The notes under the pieces were generated by a model that was not told where the DNA came from, ran no database searches, and saw nothing but the letters and a program-made list of their open reading frames with translations. The translations under genes and the position numbers were made by a program. From contig NZ_LGEL01000002.1 of NCBI RefSeq assembly GCF_001636695.1, positions 1-64,000 of the forward strand: a stretch of DNA of 64,000 nt. The letters run 5' to 3'. This DNA comes from Pedobacter panaciterrae (lineage in GTDB: Bacteria; Bacteroidota; Bacteroidia; Sphingobacteriales; Sphingobacteriaceae). Of this stretch, positions 35,010 to 43,136 are shown piece after piece (the first letter of the stretch is position 1; every line of letters starts with the position of its first letter).

Positions 35010-35531
35010 ATGAAAAAGCTAATATTTTTGACATTACTTGGAGCTATAGCATTTTTACCGAACAAGTCAAACGCTCAGGTTAGCCTTAGCGTAAACATTG
35101 GATCGCAACCGGCATGGGGGCCTTCAGGTTATGAGCGTGCTGATTACTATTATATGCCTGACATAGATAGTTATTACAATGTACCTAGCAGACAGTTTAT
35201 TTACCTTAGCAATGGTAACTGGGTTTTCTCTGCAGGCCTGCCTCCAAGATATAGAAACTATGATTTATATCATGGATATAAAGTTGTGATCAATTCACCT
35301 GAACCATATCGTTATTATAGCGATCACAGGGTAAGATATGCCAGATACAGATCATATCGCTCTCAACCGGTTATCCGCTACAGTCGCCCGGTACGTTATA
35401 TAGATAGAGGTAGAGGTTACGACAGACATGATTCTTACAAGTATAAAAAACATGACAATGGACGTGGCCATGGACGTGATCATGATCGCGGTGGCAACCG
35501 TGGAAATGGTCGTGGACACGGCAGACATTAA
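35010..35531 (+). CDS. Exported Tyr/Arg-rich protein with Gly-His-Arg tail
   Basis: 173 residues with signal peptide 1-22 (SNAQ). The mature part has a repeated Tyr-Tyr-Met-Pro / Tyr-Tyr-Asn-Val pattern, a beta-like core (FIYLSNGNWVFSAGLPPRY) and then an Arg/Tyr-rich middle. The last ~45 residues are Gly, Arg, His and Asp repeats (NGRGHGRDHDRGGNRG...). Similar exported proteins are frequent in this phylum, without known function; the tail could bind metal ions or polyanions. It faces the two-component operon across the shared control region and is its best target candidate. Confidence 0.75.
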   Translation: MKKLIFLTLLGAIAFLPNKSNAQVSLSVNIGSQPAWGPSGYERADYYYMPDIDSYYNVPSRQFIYLSNGNWVFSAGLPPRYRNYDLYHGYKVVINSPEPYRYYSDHRVRYARYRSYRSQPVIRYSRPVRYIDRGRGYDRHDSYKYKKHDNGRGHGRDHDRGGNRGNGRGHGRH

Positions 35532-35618
35532 GAGGGCGTTGCAAGGGCGTTGGTAGGGCTACAGCCCCATCAAAGCCCTGGCAAGACCTTAGCATCACCT
35601 GGTAATATCCCTTAATAA

Positions 35619-36371
35619 TTAAAACCTTACCCCAACACTTATAGAACAAGTAAGCATTCGGGTATCCAGGTTATCGCCCTGATCAGATACAAGTCGGTTA
35701 AAAACTGGCAGTAGCGTATAACTAAACCTAAAATCTCCATAAAGATTAACTTTAAAAGGTGTATTGTCGCCTACCTTGATCCCTGCGAGCAAACTGTTGT
35801 TAAAATGATTCACATATTTTAAAGGCAATGTTTCATTTCGGCCCCTGCCACCATCACCATCAATACCATCTTCATACCTTAATTTTGTTTTCGAATTCAC
35901 AACAATACCCGGTGCCATACCAGTATAGGCTGATAAAAAGAGCCTGTAAGAACTTGGCTTAAAATTATAACTGATCAGGATCGGGAATTCTACGTAGTCA
36001 ATATTGTAATTAAAGTTATTATAGGCTTGCTGTTCCTGCCCATCATCGTCAACAATAACTACATAATTGTTTTTTTCTCTGTAAACCATTCCTCTGGAAT
36101 TAAAGAGCAGTTCGGCACCAAGTGTAATTCGTTCGGTTAGTCGCCCATCTGCAGTTAATCCGGCTAGCATAGAGGTACGAACATAGCGGTTAAAATAACT
36201 CAGATCCGTTCTTCTTGAATTAGCCGTAGGCGTTACGTTGCGTGTAAAAAGAGAGCCATTAATGCCCGCTTTAACTCCAAACCTTACCTTTTTCTCAAAA
36301 TCAGGCTGTTTTTGTGCCTGAGCATACAGCCCATAGAAGAGCAGTATGAAAAAACATAAATTAGTTTTCAT
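35619..36371 (-). CDS. PorT-type outer-membrane beta-barrel protein
   Basis: 250 residues with signal peptide 1-19 (AQAQ). The mature part reads as an eight-stranded barrel: VRFGVKAGINGS first strand, alternating strands through TERITLGAELLFNSRGMVY and YVEFPILISYNFKP, and a closing SISVGVRF strand ending in Phe. Matches the OMP_b-brl_2/PorT group common in Bacteroidota. Monocistronic and convergent with the gene at 35010. Role unknown; some relatives support type IX secretion but nothing here indicates it. Confidence 0.85.
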   Translation of the reverse strand: MKTNLCFFILLFYGLYAQAQKQPDFEKKVRFGVKAGINGSLFTRNVTPTANSRRTDLSYFNRYVRTSMLAGLTADGRLTERITLGAELLFNSRGMVYREKNNYVVIVDDDGQEQQAYNNFNYNIDYVEFPILISYNFKPSSYRLFLSAYTGMAPGIVVNSKTKLRYEDGIDGDGGRGRNETLPLKYVNHFNNSLLAGIKVGDNTPFKVNLYGDFRFSYTLLPVFNRLVSDQGDNLDTRMLTCSISVGVRF

Positions 36372-36451
36372 AGCGTGTTTTATTTGTGTGTACTCTAATT
36401 TATGAAATATAATCTGTTACTTGTCGTAACATTTTGAATGATAAATATTTA

Positions 36452-36802
36452 CTATTCCATCTCCTGAAGTTCTTCAGGGCGGATTTTACGTTCCGGACGG
36501 TAGCCGATCAAAGCAAGGTTGATCTCGTCCTGTTTATTGGGATTAATTAAGCGCGAACAGTAGGAATCGCCATTTTCATAACAAAAGCTAATTACGACGC
36601 GTTCTTTAGGATAGTCTATTTCAGGTAATGTCCCTAATACCTCGTAAAGGCTGTTAAGTGCTTCAGGAACATTATCCGTTTCAGGTAAAACAAACAGAAT
36701 TTCATCTCTTTTAGTATCAAAATAGCTAATTGAGCGCCAATTGCGGCCAAGATAATGTGCTTTTAGATTTACTAAAAGTTCTGATTTATAAGGGTGGTTC
36801 AT
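36452..36802 (-). CDS. Hypothetical protein
   Basis: 116 residues, cytoplasmic by appearance, acidic C terminus (PERKIRPEELQEME). No motif recognised; the core alternates strands and helices (DEILFVLPETDNVPEALNSLYEVLGTLP, ERVVISFCYENGD). It follows the cysteine desulfurase gene on the same strand after 96 bp, but a hairpin at 36854-36886 lies between them, so it is probably a separate unit. Confidence 0.65.
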   Translation of the reverse strand: MNHPYKSELLVNLKAHYLGRNWRSISYFDTKRDEILFVLPETDNVPEALNSLYEVLGTLPEIDYPKERVVISFCYENGDSYCSRLINPNKQDEINLALIGYRPERKIRPEELQEME

Positions 36803-36853
36803 TTAATAGTTTGCTTGCTCCGGCTAATATAGCAGTTTTGGCTTAATAATAGT

Positions 36854-36886
36854 TGAGACTGGTGTACTTTCTATACACCAGTCTCA
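36854..36886 (-). terminator. Terminator hairpin after the encapsulin cargo gene
   Basis: TGAGACTGGTGTA (36854-36866) and TACACCAGTCTCA (36874-36886) form a perfect 13-bp stem with a 7-nt loop just past the stop codon at 36899. No U-tract follows on the minus strand, which is common in this phylum. Confidence 0.65.
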
Positions 36887-36898
36887 GTCGGAGATCTC

Positions 36899-38581
36899 CT
36901 ATCTTACACGAAGTTGATTTCCGCTTTTCAAACTGCTAATTGTATCAGCTAGTTTATCAATCTCTGCACAAGTGTTATAGAATGCCAGAGAGGGTCTGAC
37001 AGTTGCCTCCAGTCCAAATCTTCTCAATATGGGTTGAGCACAATGATGACCAGATCTTACTGCTATACCTTCTTTACTCAACGCCTCGCCAACCTCAGCA
37101 GTTGTAAATCCATTAAGTACAAATGAAAGCACGCTGGTTTTATTAGCCGCCGTTCCAATTAAGCGCAAGCCTGGGATTTGTTGCAGCTGCTTTGTAGCGT
37201 AGCTTAACAAAAAATGCTCATAGTTGTAAATGTTATCAATTCCAATCTTTTGAACATAATCTATTGCTGCGCCTAAACCAACTGCATCAGCAATGTTACC
37301 TGTCCCTGCTTCAAAAAGTGATGGTGCCGGGTTAAACTGGGTATGTTCGAACGTTACATCTTTAATCATATTGCCACCGCCCTGATAGGGTTGTGTGCTG
37401 TTCAGCAATTCTTCCTTTCCATACAATACTCCAATCCCTGTAGGCCCAAAAATCTTATGACCTGAAAACACAAACCAATCTGCATTAAGTGATTGCACAT
37501 CCGTACGAATGTGAGAAACAGATTGCGCGCCATCGGCAAGCACCTTTGCTCCTGCAGCATGAGCCATATCTACAATGGTTTTAGCTGGGGTTACTGTTCC
37601 TAATGCATTAGAGACCAATGTAAAAGAAACCAGTTTTGTTCTTGGATTCAGTAACTTTGCATACTCATCCAGAATAACTTGCCCATCATCATCTACAGGA
37701 ATAATTCTTAGTTTCAGGTTCTTCTTTTTGGCTAATAACTGCCAGGGAACTATATTGGCGTGATGTTCCAGATGAGTGATGATGATTTCATCGCCTTCCT
37801 GAAGATATTGATCGCCCCAGCTATCTGCAACCAGGTTTATAGCTTCAGTTGTGCCACGTACAAATACCACTTCATTTGCCGACCGGGCATTGATAAAGTG
37901 CTGTATCTTCTGCCTTGCTGCCTCATAAGCATCGGTAGAACGTGCAGCTAATTCATGTGCAGCACGATGTATGTTGGAATTTTCATGTGTATAAAAATAG
38001 CTTAACCTTTCTATTACCTGCCGTGGCTTTTGGGTGGTTGCCGCATTGTCCAGCCAAACCAAAGGTTTTCCGTTTACATACTCTGAGAGAATTGGGAAAT
38101 CGTTCCTAACAATGTTAACATTAAATGCAGGGTAAGATTGGCCGGTTATTTCCCGATAATCTCCTTTAATAAACTTTTCTGGCGAAGAGAAATAATAGGA
38201 ATGCTCTCCCAAAACTGCCGATGGTGTAAATGGCAACTGAGAAGATGGGCTGTAAACATTAACAGCGGCCAGGGCTTTGCTTAATTCTTTCTCAAAAGGT
38301 CTATCGTTTTCAAATGGCAGAGCATTTACGGATTTAACACCCAGTGAAATTCCTCCGCTTCCATGTGTAGAGGCAGGTACATGCCCTAAACCAAGGTTAT
38401 TTGCATCAGGCAAACTCGTTTGTGGGTCCAGCAGATCGACAGAATTCCCTTCATTAATTGCTGAGGGTAAAATCTGGGGTTTATCCAAGGTTCCGGGTAC
38501 TGAGAAAAAAAGTTCATTTGCCAGTTTCTCTAAGAGATGTACATCTGGCAGTCCATTAGGACCATTAACTGTACCACTCAT
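36899..38581 (-). CDS. Cysteine desulfurase, encapsulin cargo (SufS-like with cargo-loading extension)
   Basis: 560 residues, against ~405 for ordinary SufS. Residues ~155-560 are a type II cysteine desulfurase: NDFPILSEYVNGKPLVWLDNAATTQKP start, PLP lysine K376 in SGHKIFGPTG, catalytic C514 in RSGHHCAQP. It removes sulfur from cysteine as a persulfide on C514, with PLP. Residues 1-~150 are a low-complexity, Pro/Ser/Gly-rich extension with short conserved-looking blocks (LPDVHLLEKLANELFFSVPG, QLPFTPS, HSYYFSSPEKF). In family 2A encapsulins such an extension loads the enzyme into the shell. Starts 3 nt after the shell gene stop, so translation is coupled. Confidence 0.95.
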   Translation of the reverse strand: MSGTVNGPNGLPDVHLLEKLANELFFSVPGTLDKPQILPSAINEGNSVDLLDPQTSLPDANNLGLGHVPASTHGSGGISLGVKSVNALPFENDRPFEKELSKALAAVNVYSPSSQLPFTPSAVLGEHSYYFSSPEKFIKGDYREITGQSYPAFNVNIVRNDFPILSEYVNGKPLVWLDNAATTQKPRQVIERLSYFYTHENSNIHRAAHELAARSTDAYEAARQKIQHFINARSANEVVFVRGTTEAINLVADSWGDQYLQEGDEIIITHLEHHANIVPWQLLAKKKNLKLRIIPVDDDGQVILDEYAKLLNPRTKLVSFTLVSNALGTVTPAKTIVDMAHAAGAKVLADGAQSVSHIRTDVQSLNADWFVFSGHKIFGPTGIGVLYGKEELLNSTQPYQGGGNMIKDVTFEHTQFNPAPSLFEAGTGNIADAVGLGAAIDYVQKIGIDNIYNYEHFLLSYATKQLQQIPGLRLIGTAANKTSVLSFVLNGFTTAEVGEALSKEGIAVRSGHHCAQPILRRFGLEATVRPSLAFYNTCAEIDKLADTISSLKSGNQLRVR

Positions 38582-38584
38582 AAC

Positions 38585-39508
38585 CTAGTATTTATATTCA
38601 TGATATTTGTTAATTTCAACATCGTCGAGCACAGCAATAGCATCATCTACCAAAACTGCCAGAGAACAGTAAAGAGATACCAGATATGAAGCAATGGCTT
38701 TTTCATTGATCCCCATAAAGCGTACTGATAAACCTGGAGATTGTTCTCCGGGAAGATCTGGCTGATATAAACCAACTACCCCCTGGCGACTTTCCCCTGT
38801 CCTGATGAGCAATATTTTACTTTTGTTATTTTCTATGGGTACTTTATCGGAAGGGATTAAAGGAATTCCTCTCCAGGTGATGAACTGAGAACCGAACAAA
38901 GAAACCGTTGGCGGTGGTACTCCTCTGCGCGTACACTCTCTGCCAAAGGCAGCCACGGTTAATGGATGAAGCAGGAAGAATCCCGGCTCTTTCCAGACCT
39001 TGGTGATCAACTCGTCCAGATCATCGGGTGTTGGTGCACCAGAACGTGTTGAGATACGCTGAGATGGCACTATACTGTGCAACAAACCATATTCTTTATT
39101 ATTGATCAGCTCGCTTTCCTGACGTTCCTTGATTGCTTCAATGGTAAGGCGTAATTGCTCACTGATTTGGTTATAAGGTTTGCTGTACAGATCAGAAACC
39201 CTGGTATGTACATCAAGTACGGTATTTACTGCGCTAAGTAAATACTCACGTGGCTGTGCTACATAATCTACAAATGTGTTAGGTAATACCCGTTCGTCTC
39301 TGTTAGAGCAATCTACATCTACTGATTCACCTTCTTTTACTTTGTTTACTCTGTAAATTCCTGATTCTACAGGGGTCCAGCTCAAAAGATGGGGCAACCA
39401 TCTTGGGGTGATAAATGATGCCTGTGGCACGGTACGCGTTGCAATAGCCAGGGGCCTTGCAGCAACATCACTTAATGCGGTTTGTGTTGAGTTTAATTTT
39501 TCAGCCAT
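38585..39508 (-). CDS. srpI: Family 2A encapsulin shell protein (SrpI-like)
   Basis: 307 residues, HK97-fold shell-forming protein; family 2A members self-assemble into icosahedral compartments that enclose a cysteine desulfurase. Recognisable parts are the N-terminal arm (QTALSDVAARPLAIATRTVPQASFITPRWLPHLLSWTPVESGIYRVN), the YLLSAVNTVLDVHTRVSDLY helix, IVPSQRISTRSGAPTPDDLDELITKVWKEPGFFLLHP, and C-terminal FMGINEKAIASYLVSLYCSLAVLVDDAIAVLDDVE. Length fits the cyanobacterial SrpI type. No cyclic-nucleotide-binding domain, so family 2A rather than 2B. SrpI-type genes respond to sulfur supply in cyanobacteria. Second gene of superoxide dismutase, shell, cargo. Confidence 0.95.
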   Translation of the reverse strand: MAEKLNSTQTALSDVAARPLAIATRTVPQASFITPRWLPHLLSWTPVESGIYRVNKVKEGESVDVDCSNRDERVLPNTFVDYVAQPREYLLSAVNTVLDVHTRVSDLYSKPYNQISEQLRLTIEAIKERQESELINNKEYGLLHSIVPSQRISTRSGAPTPDDLDELITKVWKEPGFFLLHPLTVAAFGRECTRRGVPPPTVSLFGSQFITWRGIPLIPSDKVPIENNKSKILLIRTGESRQGVVGLYQPDLPGEQSPGLSVRFMGINEKAIASYLVSLYCSLAVLVDDAIAVLDDVEINKYHEYKY

Positions 39509-39538
39509 GATTTGTTTAATTATATATTAATAGATCTA

Positions 39539-40252
39539 TTAGATTAACCTTGAAGCCACTTTATCCCAATTCACTATATTCCAGAAACTGGATATGTAGT
39601 CGGCCCGTTTGTTTTGATATTTCAGATAGTATGCATGCTCCCAAACATCCAGAGCTAAAAGTGGTGTTCCTTTAATTTCTGCATTGTCGAATAAGGGATT
39701 GTCCTGATTTGCAGTTGAAGTGATCTTTAAGGTTCCTCTGTCATTTATCAACCAAGCCCAGCCAGAACCAAAACGTGCTGCTGCAGCTTGAGAAAATTGT
39801 TCTTTAAACTTATCTGCAGATCCAAAAGCAGTATCAATGGCTTCTTTAATTTTCCCTTGCGGACCGGCAGATACACCAGGTTTTAAGGATTCAAAAAAGA
39901 AGTTGTGGTTCCAGGCTCCACCTCCATTATTACGGGCTTTTGCAGATAGCTTTGACGCATTATCAAAGAAATCTTTAACAGAGGTAAAAGTTATTTTTTC
40001 TGCGACTATAGCATCGTTTACATTTTTGATATATGCTGCATGGTGCTTAGTATAATGAATCTCTGTAGTTAGTGCATCTATATAAGGTTCAAATGCATTA
40101 TATGGGTAACCTAACGGGACCTGGGTAAATTTTAAAGGAGCTTGTGATGCAAGAGCATCCGTTACATTAAGAATTAACGGGGTGCCAATAACAATCCCAA
40201 TCGATGCTTTAAGAGAGTTTTGAAGAAAATTTCTGCGACTATTTGTTTTCAT
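39539..40252 (-). CDS. Fe/Mn superoxide dismutase with Tat-type signal
   Basis: 237 residues from ATG 40252 (an in-frame TTG six bases earlier is rejected). N-terminal twin-arginine-like motif NSRRNFLQNSLKASIG and a hydrophobic run to ~ALASQ. Mature Fe/Mn-SOD fold: PYNAFEPYIDALTTEIHYTKHH (first histidine ligands), GGAWNHNFFF, FGSGWAWL, and LDVWEHAYYLKYQNKRADY with the Asp and His ligands. Dismutates superoxide, probably in the periplasm. It is the first gene in the encapsulin run: 30 nt before the shell gene on the same strand. That neighbour is not the standard family 2A context and may reflect oxidative protection linked to sulfur or iron-sulfur metabolism. Confidence 0.9.
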   Translation of the reverse strand: MKTNSRRNFLQNSLKASIGIVIGTPLILNVTDALASQAPLKFTQVPLGYPYNAFEPYIDALTTEIHYTKHHAAYIKNVNDAIVAEKITFTSVKDFFDNASKLSAKARNNGGGAWNHNFFFESLKPGVSAGPQGKIKEAIDTAFGSADKFKEQFSQAAAARFGSGWAWLINDRGTLKITSTANQDNPLFDNAEIKGTPLLALDVWEHAYYLKYQNKRADYISSFWNIVNWDKVASRLI

Positions 40253-40278
40253 AACCAATTTGTTTTTTCTAAATATAT

Positions 40279-40310
40279 AATTAATATATTAATTCTACAG
40301 AACTAGTAGA
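40279..40310 (-). promoter_or_regulatory. Promoter-proximal dyads of the encapsulin operon
   Basis: Two adjoining dyads: AATTAATATATTAATT (40279-40294, perfect palindrome) and TCTAC-N7-GTAGA (40294-40310). The second contains, on the minus strand, CTACTAGTTCTGTAGA, shared 14/16 with 28034-28049. A minus-strand TATATTTA at 40270-40277 is a possible -7 box 16 nt further on, 17 nt before the start codon. Confidence 0.45.
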
Positions 40311-40397
40311 TTATTTAACAAAATAGTCATAACTTTAGCCAGAATCATATACAATTTCAAGTCTGATTTTGTTTACTCATCTGAGTTTTGTTTAAAT

Positions 40398-40431
40398 TTT
40401 AAAAGCCAGGTTGGATGACCTGGCTTTTAAA
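40398..40431 (-). terminator. Terminator after the SusCD operon
   Basis: TTTAAAAGCCAGGT (40398-40411) and ACCTGGCTTTTAAA (40418-40431) form a perfect 14-bp stem with a 6-nt loop, 24 nt past the stop codon of the surface lipoprotein gene, with A/T-rich ends that give a U-tract on the minus strand. Confidence 0.8.
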
Positions 40432-40455
40432 TTAATATGGGTTTAAAGTGTGTGT

Positions 40456-41517
40456 TTATTTTACAAAGATCACATCGTCAAAGTAAAAGACTTCATCTTG
40501 TTTTTCAGGCCCCTCTATCCAGAATCCTAATTGTTTCATTGGCCCCTTTTTCCAAAGCTCAAGTGTTGTCATTGGGATTTTAAAATAGGTCCATACTTTA
40601 GCGGGTACTATTATTGGAACACTTCTATCTGAATTTCCATATCCCCCTGCCCTTGCGTCACCTGTTATATAAAGTGTATAGTCGACCGAGGCCCCTTTAA
40701 CCCACAACGACAGGTAATTGTACTCTGGCATACTAGCTATTCCATTCCAGTTTGCAAAACCATCTGCACTCCAATTACCTTTATTATAGCCTGCTTTAAA
40801 GGACTTGGTTCCGCTTTTGGCAAAATCAGAAGATATTGATGCCGGGCCCCATGATCCGTTTTCAAAGCCATTACCATAATCATCAGTAAAGATTTTATAG
40901 GCTTTATCCAGGTTCACAAATACCTGATTGGTAGTAATTGGGCCAGTAGAATTGGTAAGTGTAAGTTTTGCAGTGTTTGCCGCTGTGGCGGGCATTTTAA
41001 CAACCAGCTCTTTTTTAGATTGAGATACGATGCTGGCCTCGGCTGCAGTGCCATCCAAAGTTATACTGGTTACATCTTGCAGGTTGTTTCCTACAAGCGT
41101 AATCTCTGTACCTTCTACAAAGTTGTAGTTTGATACAGTATTTACCAAAGGTAAGGCAACAACGTTGAAAGGCACTTTTAATTGAGCACCAAGTTTGTTG
41201 GTTAAAATAATGTTCTGAGTACCACCATTAGCCGTATCCGGAACCCTAAATATCAACGCCCTATCGGTATTTAAAGTAGGATTAAATGATGCAGGAACAT
41301 CCCCCTTTTCAAACACAACGCTTACAATACCTCCAAGGCCACTTCCAGTTAAGGTGAGCACGGTATTTCCGCTGGCCTTTTCGGGGTCTAACTTATCAGC
41401 GACAGGATTACGTGATGCTTTACTTTCTGACTGTTCTTCTTTTGTACAGCCGGCTATTGTTAATGCTGCTGCCATACATGCCAACAGAAATATCTTTAGA
41501 TTTTTAATAGTCTTCAT
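40456..41517 (-). CDS. Surface glycan-binding lipoprotein with two IPT/TIG domains
   Basis: 353 residues. Signal peptide with lipobox TIAGC (C24). Two immunoglobulin-like IPT/TIG domains (~38-120 with DKLDPEKASGNTVLTLTGSGLG; ~123-200 with YNFVEGTEITLVGNNLQDVTSITLDGT), then a C-terminal beta-sandwich (~205-353) rich in Trp/Tyr (NGSWGPASISSDFAKSG, YNYLSLWVKG, FYFDDVIFVK) typical of a carbohydrate-binding module. It is last of SusC, SusD, SGBP; 2 nt from the SusD gene. Expected on the outer surface, holding polysaccharide for the SusCD complex. Confidence 0.9.
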   Translation of the reverse strand: MKTIKNLKIFLLACMAAALTIAGCTKEEQSESKASRNPVADKLDPEKASGNTVLTLTGSGLGGIVSVVFEKGDVPASFNPTLNTDRALIFRVPDTANGGTQNIILTNKLGAQLKVPFNVVALPLVNTVSNYNFVEGTEITLVGNNLQDVTSITLDGTAAEASIVSQSKKELVVKMPATAANTAKLTLTNSTGPITTNQVFVNLDKAYKIFTDDYGNGFENGSWGPASISSDFAKSGTKSFKAGYNKGNWSADGFANWNGIASMPEYNYLSLWVKGASVDYTLYITGDARAGGYGNSDRSVPIIVPAKVWTYFKIPMTTLELWKKGPMKQLGFWIEGPEKQDEVFYFDDVIFVK

Positions 41518-41519
41518 GT

Positions 41520-43118
41520 CTATTTATAATAAGCTACTGCCGGTTGAAGCAGCAATGGATTAATAACTGTTTCTGGTTGCGGAACAGGCAGGTACAACTG
41601 TTTTGCCGAACTGAGTGTAGCTTTAAAGCTGGTTAACTGACCGTTACCGCCTAATGTACCACGTTCTTGTGCCGCTATCATCTGTTGTGCTTTGGCAAAT
41701 CCTTGTCTTTGGATGTCAAACCAATAATCACCTTCAAATGCAAATTCTACTTTGCGCTCATGCAGGATATCATCAATAGTGATGCTGGTTAAACTTACCA
41801 GACCTGCTCGGTTATGCACCTGATTAAATGCGCCTAAAGCAGTAACATCACTGGTAGATGTCCCTCCTGCCAGTACTGCCTCTGCATAGATCAGCAATAC
41901 ATCGGCATAACGCAGAATATAAGTTGAAATACTATTGTGGCTGTCAGAAGTAACTACTTCCGTACTCCTGTTTGGTCCTACCACATATTTCTGAATATTA
42001 GAACGGGTACCCGTCTGAATTTTAAAATCGCTCGTAATACCTGTAGTATCGTAGGTAAATCCGTTCGGGAAGTTGTCATTAATCCAGTCTGCATTATGAA
42101 ACCCCTGCTGCATTACCGACCAGCCTTTTCTTAAATCTCCGGTTGCGTAACCTGTTGATGCATTAAGCATATCAAATGATGGCACTACTGCCGAATAGCC
42201 ATTCCCTCCGGTTGGTTTTGGTTTTAACAGCGGTTGAGGGCCTACATAAAGCATATATCTGTTTCCTCCGTTCCATCCCATAGAAGCTAACCATCTTAGT
42301 GAGAACAACATTTCCTTATTATTTTTATTAGCAATGTCTGAAGATGTAAACATTCCCTGAAAATCAGGATTTAAACCGATCCTCTGAGTAGATAATGCGT
42401 AGTCCATCACCTCTTTAGCCTTTATTCTGGCATTTTCATAATCTTTTAGGTAAAGGTAGATTTTTGCCATCATACCTTTAGCTGAATATTTATTAACCCT
42501 GCCATCCTGAGTAGCTATTTCCGGCAGGTTTTCTTCCGCAAATTTAAGGTCTTCAAGGGCAAACTTTAACACGTCTTTTTGAAGATATCTCGGTGTAAGC
42601 GGCGCACCTTCTTTGGTCAGCTCAACAGGGCTTTCTACTATTGGTGCGTCGCCAAAAGCACGGCCAATATAGAAATATGCAAATCCGCGGATAAACTTTG
42701 CTTCGGCAATACCTACATCAAGATAGTCTGAATTGGGTACCTGGCTTTTTTTCTGCATAAAAGTATGGATCAATACAGAAGCTTGCCCGGCTGCTTTATA
42801 GCACGATTTCCAGGTATCCATTACCAGTCCATCGGTACTTTGTATGTTGAAATTATAAAATGAATTGTATTGTGCGTTTCCCTGAACACCTGTTACTGTG
42901 CCGCCAAGAACATCTCCTACTGATATAAATGCTTTGTCGGACCAATCGTTCCATACAGAATTGTATAAAAGTCCGGTGGCTCCGTTTACTTCGGCTGCTG
43001 TGGTATAATAATTTTCGGTGGTTGGCCCCGTTTCAGAAGGGTTGTCCAGAAAACTCTTTTTACAGGAAACTCCAATTAAAGCTGCTGCAAAAAATATGAT
43101 GATGAGATTTGTTTTCAT
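41520..43118 (-). CDS. SusD/RagB-type nutrient-binding outer-membrane lipoprotein
   Basis: 532 residues. Lipobox with C19 (ALIGVSC). N-terminal KKSFLDNPSETGPTTENYYTTAAEVNGATGLLYNSVWNDW and TPR-like helices (FIRGFAYFYIGRAFGDAP, SAKGMMAKIYLYLKDYENA), and a C-terminal ILRYADVLLIYAEAVLAGG, HNRAGL and RKVEFAFEGDYWFDIQRQGFAK set typical of SusD. It caps the SusC barrel and binds oligosaccharide. It lies 18 nt after the SusC gene. Confidence 0.96.
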   Translation of the reverse strand: MKTNLIIIFFAAALIGVSCKKSFLDNPSETGPTTENYYTTAAEVNGATGLLYNSVWNDWSDKAFISVGDVLGGTVTGVQGNAQYNSFYNFNIQSTDGLVMDTWKSCYKAAGQASVLIHTFMQKKSQVPNSDYLDVGIAEAKFIRGFAYFYIGRAFGDAPIVESPVELTKEGAPLTPRYLQKDVLKFALEDLKFAEENLPEIATQDGRVNKYSAKGMMAKIYLYLKDYENARIKAKEVMDYALSTQRIGLNPDFQGMFTSSDIANKNNKEMLFSLRWLASMGWNGGNRYMLYVGPQPLLKPKPTGGNGYSAVVPSFDMLNASTGYATGDLRKGWSVMQQGFHNADWINDNFPNGFTYDTTGITSDFKIQTGTRSNIQKYVVGPNRSTEVVTSDSHNSISTYILRYADVLLIYAEAVLAGGTSTSDVTALGAFNQVHNRAGLVSLTSITIDDILHERKVEFAFEGDYWFDIQRQGFAKAQQMIAAQERGTLGGNGQLTSFKATLSSAKQLYLPVPQPETVINPLLLQPAVAYYK

Positions 43119-43136
43119 TACTTTAATTTTTAGGGG

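Noticed and set aside
39528-39541. 14-bp palindrome TAATAGATCTATTA as an internal promoter of the shell gene
   Set aside because: It overlaps the SOD stop codon, is AT-rich in an AT-rich genome and has no accompanying promoter box, so it is probably chance.
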